A DNA stretch of 64,000 bases from Aureispira sp. CCB-E (lineage in GTDB: Bacteria; Bacteroidota; Bacteroidia; Chitinophagales; Saprospiraceae), in NCBI RefSeq assembly GCF_031326345.1, contig NZ_CP133671.1, positions 2,790,001 through 2,854,000 of the forward strand, in the 5' to 3' direction. The notes beneath the pieces are model-generated. The model was not told where the DNA came from. It saw only the letters and a program-made list of their open reading frames with translations, and ran no database searches. The stretch's first letter is position 1. The number at the start of each line of letters is the position of its first letter. Shown here one piece after another: positions 43,904-51,438 of the stretch. The position numbers were made by a program, and so were the translations under genes.

Positions 43904-44998
43904 ATGATGAATCGACTACGAATTTTAATTGTTTTATTGGCTTTTATTGCAGGTTGTATTCATTATGCAAAATACCAACGAATGCAACGAACCTTTCCAG
44001 AAGGAGCGGGGCTTGTTATTGATAAACAGTGGTTGAAAACAAATGAAAACCCTATAACCCCTCCCAACCATCGACGTGCAGCAGACAATACTTTTTGGGT
44101 ATATCCAGAATGGTATTTGGTGCATAGCCCTGCTGAACAAGCTGCTTATTTCAAAGAACATACCGCTACTACCTTGTCTTATGTGACACATCACGAGCAA
44201 TTTTGGGATAGTTACCGAATTTTATCCGAGCAGATGGAGGGTAATTTTGAATTTAATTCTGAGTATCATACTATGGTTATGGTTATAGGGGCAAGTACTT
44301 CCACGGAGTATTTAATGAAGGCTTGGTATGAGAAAGTAGTCGGTCGAGTAACCGATACTAAAATTCCTGTTACCGAAGAAGATCAATGGAATGCTGCTTA
44401 CCTGCAATCATATGTTGATTTTATACGAAAGGAACCATGGTTTAATTTTGATTATTGGCAGCAACTACAAGAATTGTGGACTCAAACTTCTTGGCTTGGA
44501 CCTCATTTGTTGAGAAAATGGGAACGCAAATATGTCTTAACTTCAGAATTGTTATTTAAAGCATTTTATGGACAGTTGATGAAAATGGGGTCGGAATCTA
44601 TGTATGGAGAAAGCCTTTTGAATACGGTTGTTTTAGTTGATCATTTGCCCAAAAACATTGGAACGTCAGCAACAGTTATGACTGTATTGCCAGATAGTTC
44701 TGCTTTGCTTAGTTTGCCTCGCTATGCTGCGTTTATTCCTGCTATTCGATATCTAGCCCATCAAGGAGTTAATGTTAAGGAAGTAGCGGGGAATAATTCC
44801 GCCATATTGATTAGTTTATTAACTCCAAAAGATACCCAATTGGATATTCCCAATTGTCAACCCCTTTTTACGCAAACGATTACTTCTAAAGTAGATGAGC
44901 AAAGAATCGTATTGGTTACGCCCGTTCCAAATTTGTGCGAAACATTAAGAATTTTGAATCGGCAGAAAATACGAATCGAACATATCTATGATTTCTAA
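43904..44998 (+). CDS. Membrane-anchored partner protein of unknown function
   Basis: 364 aa. It starts directly after the TAA of the fusion gene (second ATG at 43907 also possible). The N-terminus (MMNRLRILIVLLAFIAGCIHY) is a lipoprotein- or anchor-like hydrophobic segment. The body has a tryptophan- and tyrosine-rich helical domain (NTFWVYPEWYLVHSPAEQAAYF, WFNFDYWQQLQELWTQ) and a C-terminal alpha/beta part (VVLVDHLPKNIGTSATVMTVLP). I do not recognise the family. Tight coupling to the fusion enzyme suggests the two act together, perhaps as the substrate-presenting or second catalytic component. Confidence 0.75.
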   Translation: MMNRLRILIVLLAFIAGCIHYAKYQRMQRTFPEGAGLVIDKQWLKTNENPITPPNHRRAADNTFWVYPEWYLVHSPAEQAAYFKEHTATTLSYVTHHEQFWDSYRILSEQMEGNFEFNSEYHTMVMVIGASTSTEYLMKAWYEKVVGRVTDTKIPVTEEDQWNAAYLQSYVDFIRKEPWFNFDYWQQLQELWTQTSWLGPHLLRKWERKYVLTSELLFKAFYGQLMKMGSESMYGESLLNTVVLVDHLPKNIGTSATVMTVLPDSSALLSLPRYAAFIPAIRYLAHQGVNVKEVAGNNSAILISLLTPKDTQLDIPNCQPLFTQTITSKVDEQRIVLVTPVPNLCETLRILNRQKIRIEHIYDF

Positions 44999-45333
44999 AT
45001 AACAATAGTTAGCTGCACTGTTACTAAAATAAACAACTCAATCGCTTATTGATACAAGTACTTTGTGCTTCAAAAGGGAATTCTTATATGAGAAATTGAT
45101 TGTTGTGGTAGAAAAATAAAAAATCCATAGCATACAAAGGCAAATTCTTAGAATCAATTACTTATTTGTGGGGATATATTGGTATTTTTAGGCATTTATT
45201 CTAGCCTTTCCTTAGTATTCTATCAAGTAATTATTAGATAGTTATTTGATAAAGTACTAATCTACCCAATAGACAATATACTCATTTGTATTAAAACACA
45301 ACTCTAGATATTCCCATTAATCAGAATTAATCT
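44999..45333. other. Gene-free stretch
   Basis: 335 AT-rich bases before the TPR-CHAT gene, with repeat copy (i) directly after the preceding stop. Nothing else recognised. Confidence 0.5.
45006..45025 (+). repeat. Dispersed hairpin repeat, half copy (i)
   Basis: TAGTTAGCTGCACTGTTACT, 18 of 20 identical to the left arm of copy (c), preceded by the same CAA flank. Confidence 0.7.
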
Positions 45334-48300
45334 ATGAAGCAATTATTTTTTTACTGTTTCCTACTTGTAAATTGGCAAATTACTTATGCTCAAGATACAC
45401 TTTCTACTGAATTATTAGATTTAGATCATGAAGTGTTGGATTCGCTGTCTGAAGCAGCTTATCTCAAAGGAAATTATGCGGATGCTATTAAATATGCTGA
45501 AGCTAATTTGAAAAAAGCAGCGCAAACGGTGGGCGTCAAAGATAGTACGTATGGTGCTTATATTAATTACTTGGGTTTTTTGAATGTGTATTCAGGAAAT
45601 TATACGGTTGCTGAACAACTTTTTTTACAAGGACAGATTATTTTTACCAATCTATTTGGACATGAGCATAAAGATGTTGCTGATGCATTAAGTGGATTGG
45701 CAAAAGTTTATAGAAGAACTGGTGCCTTCAAAAAGACAGAAGAAGTATTGCTAGAAGTTAAAACTATTAATGCTAAATTGTCAGGAACAGAGAGTCAAGC
45801 TTATGCGGTTACTTTGAATGATTTGGCTGTGTTGTATTATTATATGGGGCGTTATGAGGAAGCTGAGCTATTGTATCTTGAAAATAAAAAAATTAATGCC
45901 AAAATATCGGGGGGCATGAATGTCGAATATAGCAATACATTAGCGAATTTGGCAGCTTTGTATTATGTTAATGAGCAACTTGAGGAGGCAGAGCCGTTGT
46001 ACTTAGAAGCTGTTGGCATTGCTAAAAAAGTGTATGGGGAAGAGCACCCACGTTATGCCAATACATTAAGTAATTTGGCAGCTTTGTATCTAAAAATGGG
46101 ACGCAACAAAGAAGGAGAAAAGTTGTGTTTGGAGGTACAGGCAATTCGAGAAAAGGTGCTAGGAACAAAACATCCCCTTTATGCCAATAATTTAAACTTA
46201 TTGGCTACTTCTTACAAACAACAAGGGCGATATGATGAAGCTATCAAATTGTCTATAAGAGTACGAGAAATATTAAGAACGACGATAGGAGTGAACCATC
46301 CCAAGTATGCTATCTTCTTGTCTAATTTTGCCAGTGCTTATTTCAAGATGGAGCATTATGAAGATGCAGAAAAGCTACGCCTTGAATCTTTAGAAATTAT
46401 GGAGCGCAAAGTTGGTACTCAGCACGAGGGATATGTAAACTGTGTCAATGATTTAGTAGATGTGTATATCCGTCTTGACAATTTACCTAAAGCCAAACGC
46501 TATTTGCATAAATGCTTGCAAGCTGCATCTAACTCAACTATAAGTTTAGTACCTACACAAGAATGGAGAGATAGTTTAATGCAAGCAGATTATTTATCAA
46601 TCAATCATCTGAACCAAATGTTACGAGGGTTAGAACGCTTGTATTTGTTATTAGAAAAGGAACAAGCACCCGACAAAGAAGCCAAACAATTGCTTGTAAC
46701 AAGCCTTGCTCATGATTTATTTACAAAAATTCGAAAGTTATATACCAATAGTACGAGCAAGTTGCGAGTACTGGAACGTAGCGAACGTTGGAATGCTAGA
46801 GGTTTGTATTTATTGGAACAAGCAAATTTGGTAGAGCAGGCTTTTGATTTGGCAGAAGCAAATAAATCGGTCTTGTTGTTAGAGGCAACGAAGGCGGAAA
46901 AGGCATATCGATTGGGCAATTTGCCAGATTCATTGATGGACCGAGAAAATGAATTGTTTAAAGAAAGGGATGAATTACAAGCTAATATAATTACCAAACG
47001 CCCCCAAGTAGAACAAGATAGCTTGCGCAAGTTATTGAATGAAGTCAATCAAGATATTCGTTTCTTTGTTCAGCAGCTAGAAAAGGATTACCCGAATTAT
47101 GTTCAATTAAAATACAAAAGTGATAATGCCACTCTACGTGAAATTCAAGCTCTGTTGTCCCCTAAAACAGCTTTATTAGAATATGTTGTGACTGATTCGG
47201 TTTTGTACTTATTCTATATTGATAAAAAGGAATATAAATTGGTGCGTCAGTCTTTGAAAAGAGAGCACTTGACAACAAAAATTAGAGATTTGTACCGAGC
47301 GTTGAGCAACTACGATTTGTTGGCAAAAAATCAAGAAAAAGCCTATGAAGCTTATACACGCCCTGCGCATTGGTTTTATAAAAAAATGATAGCACCTATT
47401 CTAAGAGAAACTTCGGATATAGAACATTTAATTATTGTTCCTGATGGCGAATTAGCTTACTTGCCATTTGAAGTTTTTTTGATGAACCCAGCACCACAAG
47501 GAGAGGTGAATTATCCAGATTTGGACTACTTAATTAAGCATTTTAAAGTGAGTTACAATTATTCTGCAACATTGTGGAAAGAGAACAAGCAAAGTACCAA
47601 GTCGGTTAATAATGGACAAATATTAGCTATGGCGGCAAACTACGATATATCTTTAGATACCCTAAAAAAAGATCTTAGATTACCCAACTATTATAGAGGT
47701 CGAAAGGGCTTGAAACCGCTCTATGCAGCTCGACGAGAGGTGAATGTTTTGTCCAAAGAATTTCAAGGCTACTTTGGTTTTGACAAAGATGCTTCGGAGC
47801 GTTTGTTCAAAGAAAAAGTAGCAGATTATGCGGTTATTCACTTAGCTATGCATGGCGTTTTGGATTATAAACAGCCTATTTTGTCTAGTCTGATTTTTAC
47901 AGAAGATGGGGATAGTATAGAAAATAGTTTTTTGCAAGCCTATGAAATCGCAAATCTAAAATTAAATGCAGATTTGGTCGTGCTTTCTGCTTGTGAAACA
48001 GGCTTTGGTACTTTTGAGAAAGGCAATGGAATTGCTTCTTTAGCACGTTCTTTTATGTATGCAGGGGCTTCTTCCATGGTGATGACTTTGTGGCAAGTCA
48101 ACGACTTTGCAACTGCTGAGATGATGAAAATATTTTATTCAAATTTAAGTAATGGTATGACAAAGTCGGAGGCTCTACGAGAAGCTAAATTGAATTTTAT
48201 GCAAAATGCTTCAGGAATTGGTCCTCATCCTGCTTTTTGGTCTCCATTTTTGCTGGTTGGAAATGATGAACCTATTCAAATTATGCGTAAATCTACATGG

Positions 48301-48372
48301 ATGTACTGGGGGCTAGGGCTTGTTGCTTTGGGGCTTGTGATTGTTGTTGCTTGGAGGTGGTGGCGTAGATAG
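45334..48372 (+). CDS. Exported TPR-CHAT protein (caspase-like protease fold)
   Basis: 1012 aa. Signal peptide (1-19). About eight TPR or kinesin-light-chain-like repeats (~60-400, YANTLSNLAALYLKMGR type), a helical linker (~400-640) and a CHAT domain (~650-985) with the catalytic pair His840 (HLAMHG) and Cys887 (SACETG). A C-terminal transmembrane segment (~988-1007) is followed by RWWRR, placing the CHAT domain outside the cytoplasm. CHAT proteins are caspase-like proteases, often regulated through their TPRs. No adjacent substrate is certain; the next genes are a calpain-like protease and a lipoprotein. Confidence 0.9.
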   Translation: MKQLFFYCFLLVNWQITYAQDTLSTELLDLDHEVLDSLSEAAYLKGNYADAIKYAEANLKKAAQTVGVKDSTYGAYINYLGFLNVYSGNYTVAEQLFLQGQIIFTNLFGHEHKDVADALSGLAKVYRRTGAFKKTEEVLLEVKTINAKLSGTESQAYAVTLNDLAVLYYYMGRYEEAELLYLENKKINAKISGGMNVEYSNTLANLAALYYVNEQLEEAEPLYLEAVGIAKKVYGEEHPRYANTLSNLAALYLKMGRNKEGEKLCLEVQAIREKVLGTKHPLYANNLNLLATSYKQQGRYDEAIKLSIRVREILRTTIGVNHPKYAIFLSNFASAYFKMEHYEDAEKLRLESLEIMERKVGTQHEGYVNCVNDLVDVYIRLDNLPKAKRYLHKCLQAASNSTISLVPTQEWRDSLMQADYLSINHLNQMLRGLERLYLLLEKEQAPDKEAKQLLVTSLAHDLFTKIRKLYTNSTSKLRVLERSERWNARGLYLLEQANLVEQAFDLAEANKSVLLLEATKAEKAYRLGNLPDSLMDRENELFKERDELQANIITKRPQVEQDSLRKLLNEVNQDIRFFVQQLEKDYPNYVQLKYKSDNATLREIQALLSPKTALLEYVVTDSVLYLFYIDKKEYKLVRQSLKREHLTTKIRDLYRALSNYDLLAKNQEKAYEAYTRPAHWFYKKMIAPILRETSDIEHLIIVPDGELAYLPFEVFLMNPAPQGEVNYPDLDYLIKHFKVSYNYSATLWKENKQSTKSVNNGQILAMAANYDISLDTLKKDLRLPNYYRGRKGLKPLYAARREVNVLSKEFQGYFGFDKDASERLFKEKVADYAVIHLAMHGVLDYKQPILSSLIFTEDGDSIENSFLQAYEIANLKLNADLVVLSACETGFGTFEKGNGIASLARSFMYAGASSMVMTLWQVNDFATAEMMKIFYSNLSNGMTKSEALREAKLNFMQNASGIGPHPAFWSPFLLVGNDEPIQIMRKSTWMYWGLGLVALGLVIVVAWRWWRR

Positions 48373-48667
48373 ATAGCTTAACTTTTACTATAGCTTGTAT
48401 TTTTGCGATAAAAGAGGTATTTTATTTAATGCGATTATTTTTAATTCAAGTTGTGGTACATAAAAAGTCCTCCAATAGTTGCGAATTACAGTCGCAAAAA
48501 TAAAACATATAAGGAATACTTCACAATGGCAATTTACGTTTTTTTATTTAAAAACCAAGCGCCAAGCGAAAACCATCTAACGCTGAAATTATCACAACAG
48601 TATTAAAGATACAGTAACTGTTCTCATAACTTTTTACATACATAACCTTTAATACAAATTACCCTAA
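48373..48667. other. Gene-free stretch before the calpain-like gene
   Basis: About 295 AT-rich bases with only a 26-codon open frame at 48526, which I do not regard as a gene. A fuller N-terminal region of the calpain-like protein, if it ever existed, is not recognisable here. Confidence 0.45.
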
Positions 48668-48671
48668 ATGA

Positions 48672-49346
48672 AAAAAACATCAATATGATATAGATGCCAA
48701 TGATGTACAACAGGGAGATTTGGATGATTGTTTTTTACTGAGTTCTATTGCTGCTCTAGCAAAAAATGCACCTAATGATATAAAGAAATTAATTAAGGAA
48801 AAATCGGATGGTTCTTATGAAGTTACGTTATTTCTGCGAAAAGACCCTAGTACTGATAAACGTACGGCAACAATTATTCCTGTTAAAAATGAATTTGTTC
48901 GAAACGAGAAGAAAAAAGCTGCCTATGCAGGAAAAGGAGATAATGAACTCTGGGTTCAAGTCTTAGAAAAAGCTTATGCGCAAGCAATGGGAGGCTATGA
49001 TGCTTTGTTAGATGGTGGTTCTTCACTAGAAACATTACAAGTACTTACAGGCAAGACAGCTACAAAAGGTCTGGTAAAAAAAGAAAACCAAAAAGAATTG
49101 TTACAGATTTTTGAGGAAGCTCTTAAAAATAAAACGCCTTTGACTTTAGGCTCTATGGACGCCCCAAACAATGAAAATTCTCATATTATTCTAAATGATG
49201 GACAAAAAATATATTATGATCATTTTTACTATTTGGATAAAATTGATGGCGTAATTTTTTATTTAAAAAACCCCCACGGGAAAGAACATTTGGAATTAAA
49301 TTGGCAAAATTTGTGTAGTTACTTTATAGATTATGCTAAATTATAG
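48672..49346 (+). CDS. Calpain-like (C2) cysteine protease domain, 5' end disturbed
   Basis: The frame is open from 48672. Catalytic Cys is in DVQQGDLDDCFLLSSIAALA (calpain QGxxxDC), the His in NENSHIIL or DHFYYLD, and the Asn in the NPHG motif near the end, so a full small papain-fold core is present. An ATG at 48668 is one frame off and is followed by seven As; removing one A gives MKKHQYDIDANDVQQG. The internal TTG at 48720 is only three codons before the catalytic Cys and cannot be the true start. It may be an orphan toxin or effector cassette, with the lipoprotein 4 bases downstream as a possible inhibitor or immunity protein. Confidence 0.7.
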   Translation, partial: KKHQYDIDANDVQQGDLDDCFLLSSIAALAKNAPNDIKKLIKEKSDGSYEVTLFLRKDPSTDKRTATIIPVKNEFVRNEKKKAAYAGKGDNELWVQVLEKAYAQAMGGYDALLDGGSSLETLQVLTGKTATKGLVKKENQKELLQIFEEALKNKTPLTLGSMDAPNNENSHIILNDGQKIYYDHFYYLDKIDGVIFYLKNPHGKEHLELNWQNLCSYFIDYAKL

Positions 49347-49350
49347 TTAC

Positions 49351-49821
49351 ATGAAAGAAGTTGTATTATTTTTAGTTTCCATTTTTTTTCTAGAGGCTTG
49401 TGGATGCAAATATTATACACTTGGTTATCCTAATAAACCAGTTGTTACCTACTCAAAAGGCAATCATTGGGCAAGATTAGGCAAAGAGGTTAAAATCATG
49501 ATTAGTATGCCTAAAAATGAGGCATATTTTATTAGCACGTATCATTTGCCAAGTGATTCTATTCTTACTGGATACTTTGCAATAATAAGTTTTGATAATG
49601 GTAAAAAAGATATAAAAGTAGGTAAAGGCAGTGAATTTGAGGTCGAAAAATGCAAATTCAGAGTTTTAGAAGTAGACCCTTATTATCATTATGATAGTTT
49701 GACAAATGATGTTTGGGGAGAGTCGGTAACACTTCAAACAATTGCTTACCCTAAATTTTGCCCTTGTCAGAATGCCCAACTTAGGAGGTACGAAAAAAAA
49801 GAATCCATAAAACCAAGCTAA
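49351..49821 (+). CDS. Small lipoprotein next to the calpain-like protease
   Basis: 156 aa from ATG 49351 (the earlier ATG at 49333 overlaps the protease gene). Leader LVSIFFLEAC with lipobox Cys ~16, followed by GCKYYTLGYPNKPVV. The body is beta-rich (VTYSKGNHWARLGKEVKIMI, FRVLEVDPYYHYDS) and ends in a cysteine pair (FCPC). The gene begins 4 bases after the protease stop, so translation is coupled. Not recognised. A role as a periplasmic inhibitor of the protease is inferred from gene order only. Confidence 0.7.
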   Translation: MKEVVLFLVSIFFLEACGCKYYTLGYPNKPVVTYSKGNHWARLGKEVKIMISMPKNEAYFISTYHLPSDSILTGYFAIISFDNGKKDIKVGKGSEFEVEKCKFRVLEVDPYYHYDSLTNDVWGESVTLQTIAYPKFCPCQNAQLRRYEKKESIKPS

Positions 49822-50111
49822 AGATTAATTCCTATCATGAGTGCAAAGGAGTTTCAGCCTCGACCTCTTTTTTAGATTTTATGTAACGGAAAAAACATTT
49901 TAAACGAGTCTCAATGAAAGTAGCCTTATTATATCACAGGGTCAACAAATGGGAAACATCGTTCAAGCTTTTTTAGAGAAAGACTAAAAGGTGAAAAAGA
50001 AGACAAGTGGCGAGGTAAGGTAATCGCCACTTACAAACGAGATTTTCTTATTGTAGAGTATAAGTTGATGGATGATGTAGAACTGCGGAGTACCCTATCC
50101 TTAGGACCAGT

Positions 50112-51032
50112 TTAAGCTGATTTGTAATGAATATTCTGTAGATATTTTTCTTGCAAATCGCCCTCATAAAAAAGAGGGGTGTTTTTGGAAGAAAAATATC
50201 GGTTGCTTGGCAAATGATGGTCTATGCCAGCATGTCTACGTTCAAAATTATAGTATTGGAAGTACTTCTCCAAACCTAGATAAAGTGCTTTTCCATCTTT
50301 GTACTCATAAATATAAGCATTTTCATATTTAACCGACCACCAGAGCCGCTCAATAAATACATTATCTATACAACGACCTTTCCCATCCATGCTCAAACGT
50401 ATGTTATGCGATTGAACAGCCTTGATAAACAGATGGGAAGTGTATTGACTGCCCTGATCTGTGTTTAAAATTTCAGGTTTACCATACTGTTCCACTGCTT
50501 GATCTAGCAGAGTTTTACACCAAGAAGCATCCATACTATTGGATAAAGACCAGCCAACAACAAAGCGAGAATATAAGTCAATGATTGCTGTCAAATACAT
50601 GAAGCCTCCTGACATGGGAAGATAAGTAATGTCTGTTGCCCATACTTGATTAGGGCGTTCTACTTTCAAATCTCTAAGTAAGTAGGGATATACTTGCCTA
50701 TCCTTGTCTTTGCTTGGTTTGGAAGTATTGGGACTAGGCAATATAGATCGCAAGCCCATCACTGCTGTATACAAACGTCGAACTCGTTTAAGATTGACTT
50801 TGTACCCTAAATCTTTTGTTAACCAAATATGTATTCGCTTGGCTCCTTTATATGGATATTGTAGATAATGTTCATCCATCAAGCGCATTAATTCTAGATT
50901 CAACTCATTTTCCGTCTTCGCTTGGTAATAATAACTAGAGCGATTGATGTTTAGTACCTTACATTGCTTACGAATGCTCAATTTTGGATGTTTGTTATCA
51001 ATATGGGCACGTTTTTCATCCAAGGGCTTCAT
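50112..51032 (-). CDS. IS3-family transposase OrfB (integrase catalytic part)
   Basis: 306 aa. HTH_21-like start (KHPKLSIRKQCKVLNINRSSYYY), then the rve integrase domain with the DDE triad: VWATDITYL, ILNTDQGSQYTS and NVFIERLWWSVKYE. The start overlaps the OrfA end by four bases (ATGA), the arrangement for reinitiation or programmed frameshifting that yields OrfAB in this family. No stop or frameshift within the reading frame, so it looks functional. Confidence 0.95.
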   Translation of the reverse strand: MKPLDEKRAHIDNKHPKLSIRKQCKVLNINRSSYYYQAKTENELNLELMRLMDEHYLQYPYKGAKRIHIWLTKDLGYKVNLKRVRRLYTAVMGLRSILPSPNTSKPSKDKDRQVYPYLLRDLKVERPNQVWATDITYLPMSGGFMYLTAIIDLYSRFVVGWSLSNSMDASWCKTLLDQAVEQYGKPEILNTDQGSQYTSHLFIKAVQSHNIRLSMDGKGRCIDNVFIERLWWSVKYENAYIYEYKDGKALYLGLEKYFQYYNFERRHAGIDHHLPSNRYFSSKNTPLFYEGDLQEKYLQNIHYKSA

Positions 51033-51301
51033 TTCAACACTTTTTTTAAAAAGTCATTTTCTACTTTTAGCTCACCAATTGTCCTCAAGAGCTTGTCTTT
51101 TTCTCGTTCTTCTTCTGTTTTCCCTCCCTTATTAGATGTAAAAACACCCTCGGCTCCTTCCAGAAATTGACGCTTCCAGCCACTAATTTGTGTCGGAGCT
51201 AAGTTATATTTCTTTGCCAAGTCGGATAAACTGGATACTTCTTTCAAGGCTTCTATAACTACCTTGGTTTTAAATTTTGCAGTAAATTTTCTTTTTTTCA
51301 T
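51029..51301 (-). CDS. IS3-family transposase OrfA
   Basis: 90 aa. Begins KKRKFTAKFKTKVVIEALKE, the classic HTH_Tnp_1 (transposase_8) helix-turn-helix, with LAKKYNLAPTQISGWKRQF as recognition region and a C-terminal leucine-zipper-like coiled coil (KDKLLRTIGELKVENDFLKKVL) used for multimerisation. It provides the DNA-binding part of the transposase. Confidence 0.95.
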   Translation of the reverse strand: MKKRKFTAKFKTKVVIEALKEVSSLSDLAKKYNLAPTQISGWKRQFLEGAEGVFTSNKGGKTEEEREKDKLLRTIGELKVENDFLKKVLK

Positions 51302-51438
51302 ACCTCTAATTTAAGCTTTTTTATTTACTTAACTAATGGTTCTGTTTTTGGGGTACACGGCAAACAAATGCGCCCAAGTTTTATCAAAATTATGAAAATG
51401 GATTCAGCATTATATCAATACCCGATAGAAGGGCGTTA

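Larger units (their letters stand above)
50084..51362 (-). mobile_element. IS3-family insertion sequence, complete
   Basis: 1279 bases. The left end is TGCGGAGTACCCTATCCTTA and the right end, complemented, is TGCCGTGTACCCCAAAAACA: imperfect terminal inverted repeats of ~28 bases sharing GTACCC and ACCA. A 3-bp duplication AAC (50081-50083 and 51363-51365) flanks it, the usual size for IS3. It encodes the OrfA/OrfB pair. Confidence 0.9.

Noticed and set aside
48526-48606. 26-codon ORF upstream of the calpain-like gene
   Set aside because: No motif, no downstream terminator, and unrelated to the following reading frame.
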